A stretch of 64,000 nucleotides of DNA, from NCBI RefSeq assembly GCF_021245725.1, contig NZ_JAJGSX010000009.1, positions 62,001 to 126,000 on the forward strand, given 5' to 3'. The notes beneath the pieces were generated by a model. It was given only the letters and a program-made list of their open reading frames with translations. It had not been told where the DNA came from and ran no database searches. Positions 42,148 through 50,098 of this stretch are shown piece after piece; position 1 is the stretch's first letter, and each line of letters opens with the position of its first letter. The position numbers and the translations under genes are program-made. The stretch comes from Pseudonocardia sp. TRM90224 (GTDB lineage: Bacteria > Actinomycetota > Actinomycetes > Mycobacteriales > Pseudonocardiaceae).

Positions 42148-45100
42148 CGCCGCCCTCCTCGCCGACCGCTTCTTCGCCCAGTGCTTCTTCGCCCAGTGCT
42201 TCTTCGCCCAGGGCCTCGTCGCCCAACGCGAAGACCTCGCGCAGCGACTCCGTGTCGAGCTCGGTGAGCCAGCCCTCGCCCTCGCCGACGACCATCGCCG
42301 AGAGCGCCTTCTTCTTCGTGATCATCGTGTCGATGCGTTCCTCGACCGTGCCGGGGCAGACGAACTTGCGCACCTGGACGTTGCGGCGCTGCCCGATGCG
42401 GAACGCCCGGTCGGTCGCCTGGTTCTCGACGGCCGGGTTCCACCACCGGTCGAGGTGGACGACGTGGTTCGCGGCGGTGAGCGTCAACCCGGTGCCGCCG
42501 GCCTTCAGCGACAGCAGCATGATCGACGGCCCGGTGCCCGACTGAAAGCGTTCGACCATCGCGTCGCGCTTCGGCTTGGACGTCCCGCCGTGCAGGTAGG
42601 CGACCTCGGTGTCGAACCGCGCGGACAGGTGCGGCACGAGCATGTGCCCGAACTCGGTGAACTGGGTGAAGCACAGCACGCGGTCGCCCTCGTCGAGGAT
42701 CTCGCCGAGGATCTCCTCCAGCCGGATGACCTTGCCGGAGCGCCGCCCGATCGCCGAGCCGTCGTGCAGCAGCTGGGCGGGGTGGTTGCACACCTGCTTC
42801 AGCTTCGCCATCGCGGAGAGCACGTTGCCGCGCCGCGCGATGCCCTGCGAATCCTCGATCTTCTCCATCATGTCGTCGACGACCGTGCGGTACAGCGACG
42901 CCTGCTCGCGGGTCAGCCGGTAGTGCTGGTTGATCTCGATCTTCTCGGGCAGGTCGCTGATGATCGACGGATCGGTCTTGACCCGGCGCAGGACGTATGG
43001 GCGCGTGATCCGGCGCAGCAGTCCCGCGGCCTCGGTGTCGCCGTGCCGCTCGACCGGGATCGCGAACCGCGTGCGGAACCGCTCGGTGGTGCCGAGCAGG
43101 CCGGGGTTGAGCACGTCCATCACCGACCAGAGCTCGGCGAGCCGGTTCTCCACCGGCGTGCCGGTGAGCGCGACGCGATGGCGGGCCTCGAACCGGCGGA
43201 CGGCCCGCGCCGGCGCCGAGTAGGAGTTCTTGACCGCCTGCGCCTCGTCGAGCACGAGCCGCTGCCACTGGTTCCCGACGAGCTCCTCGACGTCGCGGGT
43301 GGCGGTGCCGTACGTGGTCACCACGATGTCGGACGCGGCGATCCGCTCGACCAGCTCGTCACCGTGCAGCCGGCCGGCGCCGTGGTGGGCGTAGACCCGC
43401 AGGTCGGGGGCGAATTTCGCGGCCTCCCGCTGCCAGGTGCCGACCAGTGACATCGGGCAGAGCAGCAGCGTCGCGCCGTGCTCCGCGCCGGCCGTGCTCC
43501 GCTCGTACGCCTCCAGTGCGAGCATTTGGACGGTCTTGCCGAGCCCCATGTCGTCGGCGAGGCACGCGCCGAGCCCGAGCGACGACAGGAACGCGAGCCA
43601 GGCCACCCCACGCTCCTGGTACGGCCGTAGCTGCGCGCGGAAACCCGGCGGCACCACCACCGGCACGAGCTCCTGCGCCGCGCGCCCGTCGAGCATGTCG
43701 CCGATCCAGCCGGTGGTGCGGATCGACGTGACCGGCAGCGGGGTTGCGCCGTCGGCCGTCCAGTCGTCGGGGTGGCGTTGCGCCAGCGCGAGCAGCTCGG
43801 CCGCCGTCGGTGCCGCGCCGCCGCGACGCGTGCGGGCCTTGCGCAGGAACTCCAGCCCGGCGCGCAACCGGTCGGCGTCGACGCTCACCCACTTGCCGCG
43901 CAGCCGCACGAGCGGTGCCTTCGCCGCGACCAGCTCGGTGATCTCGTCCTCGCCGAGCTCCTCGTCGCCCACGGCGATGGACCAGCGGAAATCGGCCAGC
44001 TCCTCGCGGCCCAGCCCGCCCCTGGTGATCACGCGCTCGGTCGGGGTGCTGCGCGCGGAGAGCGTGAGCCCGACCCGGCGCGCGCCGTCCCAGCCCCTGG
44101 GCAGCTGCACCCCGAACCCGGCCTCGACGAGCAGCGCCGCGCCGCTGGTCAGGAACTCGTGGGCGCCGCCCATTTCGAGGTCGATCACCGACGGCCGGGC
44201 CTGCCGCAACGCGGGCGCCAGCATCGGCAGCACGAGCGCGGCCCGACCCAGCTCGGCGAGCAGCAGCTCCGGCGGGTCGGCCATCAGCCGCTGCGCCTGC
44301 CCGGCCCACACCTGCTCGGCCGCGACGAGCAGGCTCGGGTCGGTCGTCGACTGGAGGAAGAACTCCAGCACCCACTTCGTGCCGTCGCCGGTCTGGTCGG
44401 CGGGGTCGTCGAGCGGGCCGGCCGCGTCGTGCAGCGTGCTGACCTCGGAGAGCCGGAAGCTCGCGCGCCCGGCACCGGCCTCGCCGCTGCCGACGGCGTC
44501 CCAATCGGCGACGGCCGCGGCCAGCGCGTCGAGCTCCGGCGCCGGGGCGTCGACCCTGGCGTCGGCGGTGAGCAGCGCGCCGAGCCAGATCTCCGTCGCG
44601 GTGACCGCGGAGCGGCGGCCGGCGACGAGCGTGATCGGACGGTCGGAGCGGGCGAGCTTGTCGCGCACGGCGGCGTCGACCAAGGCGTAGAGCGCGCCCG
44701 TGACCAGCGCCGCGGGGTCGGAACCGGCGAGCGGGCGGCCCGGAAGACCGGTGTGCTCGGCGCGGGCGACCGGCGGCATCGACGCCACCAGCGCGTCGAC
44801 GGCGACGGTGTCGAGCCCTTGCAGGACGGGACGCCACCGCGCGAACGTCGCCGTGCCTTCGCGGACGAGGGTCGGGAGCACCCGCCCGCGACCGGCGAGA
44901 TCGGCGGCGAGCGCCGCGACGGCCCGCAGGTGCGTGACGCTCGAACCGTAGCGGGCCAGCTCGGCGGGGTCGTCCAGCTCGGCGGGGTCGACGACCAGCG
45001 CGGGCACCGACCACGGCCGCAGCGTGGGCTCGGCCCGGGAGGCGCCGCCGCGACCCTCCGGCCGGACCAGCTCCGGCGACGCGAGCGGCCCACCCGGCCG

Positions 45101-45292
45101 CGACGGCAGCAGCAGCGTGATCATCGTCGGCTTGCCGGGGTGCAACGCCGCCAGCTCCGTCGACGTCGCGGCGAACGGGTGCGGGCGGGCCGTGCGCAGC
45201 GCGCGGCTCGCCGCGGTGGCCGGCCGGTCGCCGTCCTCGGCCCACAGCACCACACCCCGGTCGGGGGACCACAGCGCATGGACGGCGAGCAC
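42140..45292 (-). CDS. SNF2-family DEAD/DEAH-box helicase
   Basis: Length is 1050 residues. The N-terminal 500 residues are the bacterial SNF2-associated region. The ATPase begins with LRPYQERGVAWLAFL, Walker A DDMGLGKTVQML near residue 575, and the DEAQ form of motif II (VLDEAQAVKN). The helicase C domain includes TQFTEFGHML, SLKAGGTGLTLT, HLDRWWNPAVENQATDRAFRIGQ. The C-terminus carries a five-unit LGEEA repeat, coded by a 15-base minisatellite. A role in DNA remodelling or repair is likely, together with the adjoining SWIM protein. Confidence 0.93.
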   Translation of the reverse strand: MLAVHALWSPDRGVVLWAEDGDRPATAASRALRTARPHPFAATSTELAALHPGKPTMITLLLPSRPGGPLASPELVRPEGRGGASRAEPTLRPWSVPALVVDPAELDDPAELARYGSSVTHLRAVAALAADLAGRGRVLPTLVREGTATFARWRPVLQGLDTVAVDALVASMPPVARAEHTGLPGRPLAGSDPAALVTGALYALVDAAVRDKLARSDRPITLVAGRRSAVTATEIWLGALLTADARVDAPAPELDALAAAVADWDAVGSGEAGAGRASFRLSEVSTLHDAAGPLDDPADQTGDGTKWVLEFFLQSTTDPSLLVAAEQVWAGQAQRLMADPPELLLAELGRAALVLPMLAPALRQARPSVIDLEMGGAHEFLTSGAALLVEAGFGVQLPRGWDGARRVGLTLSARSTPTERVITRGGLGREELADFRWSIAVGDEELGEDEITELVAAKAPLVRLRGKWVSVDADRLRAGLEFLRKARTRRGGAAPTAAELLALAQRHPDDWTADGATPLPVTSIRTTGWIGDMLDGRAAQELVPVVVPPGFRAQLRPYQERGVAWLAFLSSLGLGACLADDMGLGKTVQMLALEAYERSTAGAEHGATLLLCPMSLVGTWQREAAKFAPDLRVYAHHGAGRLHGDELVERIAASDIVVTTYGTATRDVEELVGNQWQRLVLDEAQAVKNSYSAPARAVRRFEARHRVALTGTPVENRLAELWSVMDVLNPGLLGTTERFRTRFAIPVERHGDTEAAGLLRRITRPYVLRRVKTDPSIISDLPEKIEINQHYRLTREQASLYRTVVDDMMEKIEDSQGIARRGNVLSAMAKLKQVCNHPAQLLHDGSAIGRRSGKVIRLEEILGEILDEGDRVLCFTQFTEFGHMLVPHLSARFDTEVAYLHGGTSKPKRDAMVERFQSGTGPSIMLLSLKAGGTGLTLTAANHVVHLDRWWNPAVENQATDRAFRIGQRRNVQVRKFVCPGTVEERIDTMITKKKALSAMVVGEGEGWLTELDTESLREVFALGDEALGEEALGEEALGEEAVGEEGGDA
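42166..42226. repeat. 15-base minisatellite in the SNF2 C-terminus
   Basis: Near-identical GCTTCTTCGCCCAGT units in tandem, with degenerate flanking units, encode LGEEA repeats at the end of the helicase. Copy number could vary between strains without breaking the frame. Confidence 0.8.
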
Positions 45293-45369
45293 GACGCCAG
45301 GCTACGAGCCCCCGCCGACAGGAGCGGGGACGGCCCGCCGGGACTCGGTCCGTGATCGGGTCCCGGGGG

Positions 45370-45426
45370 AGGGCAGGAAAGCCACTTTCCGGCCCTCACA
45401 GGGCAGGAAAGTGGCTTTCCTGCCCT
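45370..45426. repeat. Family A stem-loop (A7)
   Basis: Consensus copy with loop TCACA, 45 bases past the GNAT stop at 45471 and upstream of the SNF2 gene. Confidence 0.88.
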
Positions 45427-45470
45427 CGGCGCGCAGCGCCGGGAGCTGAATCCGGGGGAGCCGGGCCGCC

Positions 45471-45788
45471 TCAGCCGGCGAGGAGGCCGAAGCGGGAGCG
45501 GGACGTCTCGGGCACGAGGTCGAGGAAGTCGGGGTGCTTCTCGATCCACGACCGCACGAACGGGCAGAACGGCAGCACCCGCAGGTCGCGCTCGCGGGCG
45601 CTCTCCAGCGCCGCCTTGATCAGCCGGCTGGCCAGCCCGCGCCCGCTGTACGCCTGGTCCATCTCGGTGTGGGTGAAGGCGATGGTGTGGCCGCGCAGCT
45701 CGTACTCCGCGAAACCGGCCACCACGCCCTCGACGAGCACCTCGAAGCGACTGCGTTCGGTCGCGTCGCGGACCTCGGACACCGTCAC
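45471..45788 (-). CDS. GNAT-type N-acetyltransferase (COG2388-like)
   Basis: A 105-residue minimal GNAT domain: GFAEYELRGHTIAFTHTEMDQAYSGRGLASRLIKAAL contains the acetyl-CoA loop (Q/R-x-x-G-x-G/A variant YSGRGLAS), followed by LRVLPFCPFVRSWIEKHPDF, which is conserved in the YjdJ/COG2388 group. Small proteins of this group have no known substrate. Its start overlaps the pirin stop by four bases, so the two are one transcript. Confidence 0.9.
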   Translation of the reverse strand: MTVSEVRDATERSRFEVLVEGVVAGFAEYELRGHTIAFTHTEMDQAYSGRGLASRLIKAALESARERDLRVLPFCPFVRSWIEKHPDFLDLVPETSRSRFGLLAG

Positions 45789-46768
45789 GCGTCACCCCCT
45801 GCTGATCCGTGCGGGACGTAGGTCGCGGGGATCACGCCCAGCTTGCCCTTCTGGTAGTCCTCGAAGGCCTGCATGACCTCCGCGCGGGTGTTCATGACGA
45901 ACGGTCCCGCCCATGCGATCGGTTCGCGGATCGGCGCCCCGCCCAGCATGACGACCTCCAGTCCGGCCAGCCGCGACTCCTGCGTCCGCGACGCGGCGAC
46001 GCTGATCGTGTCGCCCTGCCCGAACAGTACGGCCTGCCCGGTGCGGACGGGGTGCTGCTTCGGCCCGACCGTGCCTTCCCCGGCGAGCACGTAGAGCAGC
46101 GCGTTGAAGTCGCGTCGCCACGGCAGCCGGATGCTCGCGCCCGGCGAGACGGTGGTGTGCATCATCGTCATCGGCGTGTACGTCGAACCGGGGCCGGAGT
46201 GCCCCGCCAGCTCGCCGGCGATGAGGCGGATGAGCGCGCCGCCGTCGTGCGTGGTGAGCAGCGCCGATTCGCCGGCGCGCAGGTCCTGGTACTTCGGCTC
46301 GAGCCACTTGTCGGCCTTCGGCAGGTTGACCCAGAGCTGCAGCCCGTGGAACAGCCCGCCGCTGGTGACGAGCGACTCCGGCGGCCGCTCGATGTGCAGC
46401 AGTCCGCCGCCCGCGGTCATCCACTGGGTATCGCCGTTGGTGATCACGCCACCGCCGCCGTGCGAGTCGGCGTGCTCGAACGTGCCGTCCATGATGTAGG
46501 TGACGGTCTCGAAGCCGCGGTGCGGGTGCCAGGCCGTGCCCTTGGGCTCACCGGGGGCGTACTCGACCTCGCCCATCTGGTCCATCATCAGGAACGGGTC
46601 GAGGTCGCGCAGGTCGATGCCGGCGAACGCGCGGCGGACGGGGAAGCCCTCACCCTCGAACCCGGAGGGGGCGGTCGTGACCGAGCGCACCGGCCGGTCG
46701 ACGGCTCCGGCGCCCGGCTCCGGCACGCGCGGCAGAACGGTGATGTCCGGGACCGTGACGGCGGGCAT
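45785..46768 (-). CDS. Pirin family protein
   Basis: Length is 327 residues from ATG 46768, preceded by GGGAGG. The bicupin has the metal site HPHRGFETVTYIMDG (two His at about residues 81-83) and HIERPPE, then a second, degenerate cupin with RDFNALLYVLAGEGTVG. Pirins may act as quercetinase-like dioxygenases or redox-sensitive regulators. A MarR-type palindrome precedes the gene. The GNAT gene is coupled downstream. Confidence 0.92.
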   Translation of the reverse strand: MPAVTVPDITVLPRVPEPGAGAVDRPVRSVTTAPSGFEGEGFPVRRAFAGIDLRDLDPFLMMDQMGEVEYAPGEPKGTAWHPHRGFETVTYIMDGTFEHADSHGGGGVITNGDTQWMTAGGGLLHIERPPESLVTSGGLFHGLQLWVNLPKADKWLEPKYQDLRAGESALLTTHDGGALIRLIAGELAGHSGPGSTYTPMTMMHTTVSPGASIRLPWRRDFNALLYVLAGEGTVGPKQHPVRTGQAVLFGQGDTISVAASRTQESRLAGLEVVMLGGAPIREPIAWAGPFVMNTRAEVMQAFEDYQKGKLGVIPATYVPHGSAGGDA

Positions 46769-46781
46769 CGGAACCTCCCAA

Positions 46782-46797
46782 AGTTGATTCAGCAACT
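46782..46797. promoter_or_regulatory. Candidate MarR-type operator before pirin
   Basis: AGTTGATTCAGCAACT is an inverted repeat with five-base arms and six central bases, just upstream of the pirin ribosome site. No marR gene is adjacent. Confidence 0.45.
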
Positions 46798-46925
46798 ACC
46801 CGGGAGAACGGTACCGCGACCCGTTCTCTTCCCGGGGTGGTCGGATGGGTGCGGGACGCACACGTTTCCAGGCACAGCGTGCGTCGCGCACTCGTGCCGC
46901 GCGCTCCGGTGCCAGAGTGGGGGCC

Positions 46926-47639
46926 ATGTCCGACAACTGGCCCGCGGAGTTGCTCGCCGATGGACGCTCGCTGCGCGACGTCGGGGGTGGCGTCCGCAGC
47001 GCGCTCCCGTCGAGCGACGCGGGCGCGCCCTACGACCGCACGGCCGCCGCGTACGACCGGCTCGTGCGCAGCCGGCTGTACAACCGCGCGGTGTGGAGCA
47101 CGAGCCCGGAGGCCTACGTCGCGTTCGCCGCCGATGCGATCGGCAGTTCCGACGGGCCGCTGCTCGACGTCGGTTGCGGAACGGCGCTGTTCACGGCCGC
47201 GTTGTACCGGGCGTCCCGGCGCCGCATCGCGCTTGTCGACCGGTCGCAGGGGATGCTCGCTCGGGCCGCGCAACGCATCGGGGGCAGGTTCGGGGCGGCC
47301 GGGCCGGCGCTGCTGCAGGCCGACCTGTTCGGGCTCCCGTTCCGCCCGGGCTCGTTCGACACCGTCACCTGTCACGGGGTGCTGCACCTGATGGACGACG
47401 TGCCCGCGGTGCTGCGTGCGTTGCGCGAGCAGGCGGCGCCGGGCGCGGGCCTCTTCGCGTCGTCGCTGGTGGGGGAGTCGAGCCGGGGGCGGGCGTGGCT
47501 GCGGATGCTGCACAAGGCGGGCGAGGTCGTGGCGCCGCGGTCGGCCGCCGAGGTGGTCGCGCTCGCGCGTGCGGAGTGGGGCGAGCGGGTCGAGGTGCGC
47601 CGCGACGGGTGCATGCTGTTCCTCACCGCGCGGGCGTGA
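46926..47639 (+). CDS. SAM-dependent class I methyltransferase
   Basis: Length is 237 residues from ATG 46926 (MSDNWPAELLADGR). The Rossmann core has motif I LLDVGCGTALFTAAL near residue 80, an acidic end of strand 2 in IALVDRSQGMLARAAQR, motif II LLQADLFGLPFRPGSFDTVTCHGVLHLMDD, and LREQAAPGAGLFASSLVGES. This is the UbiE/Coq5-like methyltransf_11 type. The substrate is unknown. It is divergent from pirin, and the SMP-30 gene follows after 22 bases, probably in one operon. Confidence 0.9.
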   Translation: MSDNWPAELLADGRSLRDVGGGVRSALPSSDAGAPYDRTAAAYDRLVRSRLYNRAVWSTSPEAYVAFAADAIGSSDGPLLDVGCGTALFTAALYRASRRRIALVDRSQGMLARAAQRIGGRFGAAGPALLQADLFGLPFRPGSFDTVTCHGVLHLMDDVPAVLRALREQAAPGAGLFASSLVGESSRGRAWLRMLHKAGEVVAPRSAAEVVALARAEWGERVEVRRDGCMLFLTARA

Positions 47640-47661
47640 TCGATCCGCCAGACTGATCGCC

Positions 47662-48546
47662 ATGACCTCTACGCCCACCGCCGTGCTGGAGAGCTACTCG
47701 TTCCTGGAAGGCCCGCGCTGGCGCGACGGTCGCCTCTGGATCTCGGACTTCTACACCCACCAGGTGATCTCGTGCCGCGGCGACGGCTCGGACGTGCGGG
47801 TCGAGGCGGAGGTGCCCGAGCAACCGTCCGGCTTGGGCTGGCTGCCCGACGGCAGGCTGCTCATCGTCTCGATGCGCGATCACGCCGTGCTGCGCAGGGA
47901 GCCCGACGGAACGCTCGCAGTGCACGCCGACCTCTCGGCGCACGCGAGCGGCGTGCTCAACGACATGTTCGTGGACGCGGCCGGACGCGCCTACGTCGGC
48001 AACTTCGGGTTCGACCTCATGACGGGCGCCCCCGTCCGGTCCGCAGCGGTGGTGCGGATCGACCCGGACGGCAGCGTCGCGACCGCGACCGAGGAGCTGC
48101 ACTTCCCGAACGGCACGGTGGTCATCGGCGACACGATGGTCATCGCGGAGACGCTGGGCAACCGCATCAGTGCCTTCGACGTCGCCGCCGACGGCACGCT
48201 CGGGCCGCGGCGCGACTGGGCGCGTTTCGGCGAGCTGTCGTCGAGCACCGTCGTCGGGGAGGTGCTCGGGGCGGCATCGGTCGCACCCGACGGGATCTGC
48301 GCCGACGCCGAAGGTGCGGTCTGGGTGGCCGACGCTCTGGGCAACCGGGCGCTGCGGGTGCGCGAGGGCGGCGAGATCCTCGCCGAGGTCGACGCGGGCA
48401 CCGGGGTCTACGCCTGCGTGCTCGGCGGCGACGACGGCCGGACGCTCTACCTCTGCGCCGCACCCGGCTTCGCCGAGCACGAGCGGCGCGACACCCGCGA
48501 GGCGCGGCTGCTCGCGGTGACCGTCGACGTGCCCGCCGCCGGCTGA
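47662..48546 (+). CDS. SMP-30/gluconolactonase-type beta-propeller hydrolase
   Basis: Length is 294 residues from ATG 47662. It shows ESYSFLEGPRWRDGRLWISDFYTHQV (the first blade with metal-ligand Glu near residue 15), SGVLNDMFVDAAGRAYVGNFGFD (Asn and Asp ligands), FPNGTVVIGDTMVIAETLGNRISAFDV, and PDGICADAEGAVWVADALGNRALRV. This six-bladed calcium-dependent lactonase fold hydrolyses sugar or other lactones. It is the second of three same-strand genes; the PPOX gene follows one base after its stop. Confidence 0.92.
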   Translation: MTSTPTAVLESYSFLEGPRWRDGRLWISDFYTHQVISCRGDGSDVRVEAEVPEQPSGLGWLPDGRLLIVSMRDHAVLRREPDGTLAVHADLSAHASGVLNDMFVDAAGRAYVGNFGFDLMTGAPVRSAAVVRIDPDGSVATATEELHFPNGTVVIGDTMVIAETLGNRISAFDVAADGTLGPRRDWARFGELSSSTVVGEVLGAASVAPDGICADAEGAVWVADALGNRALRVREGGEILAEVDAGTGVYACVLGGDDGRTLYLCAAPGFAEHERRDTREARLLAVTVDVPAAG

Positions 48547-48547
48547 C

Positions 48548-48973
48548 GTGCCGGCGCCCGATCCCGCCGAGCTGCGGGCGCGGTTCGCCTCGGCGCGGGT
48601 CGCGCGGCTGGCGACGCTGCGACCCGACGGCTCACCGCGGCTCGTCCCGGTGACGTTCGCGCTGGTCGACGAGCTGATCTGCATCGCTGTGGACGAGGTG
48701 AAGCCGAAGCGCACGACCCGCCTCGCCCGGCTCGCCGACGTGCGGCGCGACCCGCGGGTCGGGCTCCTCGCCGACCACTACGCCGACGACTGGGCGCAGC
48801 TGTGGTGGGTCCGCGTCGACGGGACGTGCGCGGTGCACGACGACGGCCCGGTGCGCGCGGCCGCGCTCGGCGCGCTGGTGGCGAAGTACGAGCCGTACGC
48901 CGGCCGCCCGCCCGACGGTGTGGTCATGGTCATCACGCCGGGCCGGTGGAGCGGCTGGGCGGCGACGGGGTAG
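48548..48973 (+). CDS. PPOX-class F420-dependent oxidoreductase
   Basis: Length is 141 residues from GTG 48548. It is a split beta-barrel flavin-binding protein: FASARVARLATLRPDGSPRLVPVTFALVDELICIAVDEVKPK and RLADVRRDPRVGLLADHYADDWAQLWWVRVDG match the TIGR03668-type family related to mycobacterial Rv0121c. F420H2 or FMN is the likely cofactor. It directly follows the SMP-30 gene and is the last of its operon; a cluster of three family B repeats lies downstream. Confidence 0.9.
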   Translation: MPAPDPAELRARFASARVARLATLRPDGSPRLVPVTFALVDELICIAVDEVKPKRTTRLARLADVRRDPRVGLLADHYADDWAQLWWVRVDGTCAVHDDGPVRAAALGALVAKYEPYAGRPPDGVVMVITPGRWSGWAATG

Positions 48974-49078
48974 CCGGCCCCGAACGGGATGCGTGCGTCG
49001 CGCCCTCATCCGCCGAACAGCCCGCCATCGGCTCGGCCCGGCTCCGCGGCCCGGGCAGCTGACGTCGAGACGCGGTCG

Positions 49079-49147
49079 AACTTCCCCACCGTTTTGTGCA
49101 CTTGCGCGCCGTGGGAGCGCGCATCCATCCAAAACGATGGGGAAGTC
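49079..49147. repeat. Family B stem-loop (B5)
   Basis: AACTTCCCCACCGTTTTG pairs imperfectly with CAAAACGATGGGGAAG, inner stem GCGCGCC/GAGCGCGC. It is the first of three copies that fill most of the 377-base gap between convergent genes (48974-49350); the rest of the gap shows no gene. Confidence 0.85.
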
Positions 49148-49186
49148 CTACGGCCGGTAGAGCGCGGCCAGCCGACACCGCGTAGA

Positions 49187-49255
49187 AGGTCCCCACCGTT
49201 TTGCCTACCTACACGGCGTTTCGGGTGTGCAGGTTGGCAAAACGGTGGGGAAGTT
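49187..49255. repeat. Family B stem-loop (B6)
   Basis: CCCCACCGTTTTGCCTACCT pairs with a CAAAACGGTGGGGAAGTT arm; loop subtype as in B3 and B4. Its right arm abuts copy B7. Confidence 0.85.
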
Positions 49256-49320
49256 CCCCATCGTTTTGGGTACTTGCGCGCCGTGCGGGCGCGCATCCAC
49301 CCAAAACGGTGGGGAAGTTG
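49252..49320. repeat. Family B stem-loop (B7)
   Basis: CCCCATCGTTTTGGGT pairs with CCCAAAACGGTGGGG (one mismatch), loop subtype as in B2. It shares its first bases with the end of B6. Confidence 0.85.
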
Positions 49321-49350
49321 GCTACGGCGCGTTCAGGTGCAGCCGGTCAC

Positions 49351-49992
49351 TCACCCCCCGCCCAACCCCAGCGTCTCCGAGATGATCGCCATCTGGTCGG
49401 CGTAGTGCCGGATGAAGTCGGGGGAGCGGGGGTCCACCCCGAACACCCCCTCGATGACGTGCGGCAGGGACGTGGTCGCCATCGCGGCGGCCATCAGCAT
49501 GACGGCGAGGCAGGCCGGGTCGATCGCGGCCGGCACGCGGCCGGCCTCCTGCAACGCGCGGATGGTTTCGACGGTTTCCTGCAGCCGTTCCGCGCGCGGC
49601 TTGTGGTCGAGGTCGTCGGCGGGCCCGCTGTACTGCAGCCCGCCCCAGGCCAGCAGGCGGACGCCATCGGGGTTGTGCAGGGCTTCGAGCGCGTACCGGC
49701 GGACCTGCTCCGGCAACGGCGTGCCGGGTGCCGCAAGCTCGCTCTGCCGCTCCAGCCAGCGCTCCGACATGGCCTGGTAGAGGCCTTCCTTGCCGTCGAA
49801 GTAGTACGAGATCAGCTGCTGGTTGACCCCGGCGCGCCCGGCGATCGAGCTGATCCGCGCGCCGGCGTAGCCGTGGGCGCCGAACTCCGCCTCGGCGGCC
49901 TCGAGGATGAGCATGCGGGTGCGCTCGGGGTCGCGCTGGCGCTCCTGCGGCTTCGGCGAGCGCCGGGGCTTCGTGGACACGGCCGCCATCAT
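49351..49992 (-). CDS. TetR family transcriptional regulator
   Basis: About 213 residues from ATG 49992; the following ATG is an alternative, and a longer frame would enter the promoter region. A basic leader (KPRRSPKPQERQR) precedes the helix-turn-helix FGAHGYAGARISSIAGRAGV, then NQQLISYYFDGKEGLYQAM, at about residues 33-75; ISYYFDGKEGLY is the CmtR/AcrR-type recognition end. It is divergent from an MFS pump with one palindrome between them at 50005, so it probably represses that pump. Confidence 0.9.
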   Translation of the reverse strand: MMAAVSTKPRRSPKPQERQRDPERTRMLILEAAEAEFGAHGYAGARISSIAGRAGVNQQLISYYFDGKEGLYQAMSERWLERQSELAAPGTPLPEQVRRYALEALHNPDGVRLLAWGGLQYSGPADDLDHKPRAERLQETVETIRALQEAGRVPAAIDPACLAVMLMAAAMATTSLPHVIEGVFGVDPRSPDFIRHYADQMAIISETLGLGGG

Positions 49993-50004
49993 ACGCACAC
50001 ATGA

Positions 50005-50020
50005 CAGTGCTAGTGCACTG
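50005..50020. promoter_or_regulatory. Operator palindrome between TetR and MFS genes
   Basis: CAGTGCTAGTGCACTG is a perfect 6+4+6 inverted repeat in the 106-base divergent gap. Further downstream, TTGACA (50043-50048) and GACTAT (50066-50071), 17 bases apart, could be the pump promoter. Confidence 0.6.
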
Positions 50021-50098
50021 CTGCACTTAATCAAACAAACGATTGACACAGTCTGTGAAGCGGTTGACTATTGCCCTCTCCGAGGAGAGGGGTTCGTC

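Noticed and set aside
49079..49320. Repeated units resembling a CRISPR array
   Set aside because: Only three copies, each an imperfect inverted repeat with variable inner stem, no regular spacers and no cas genes.
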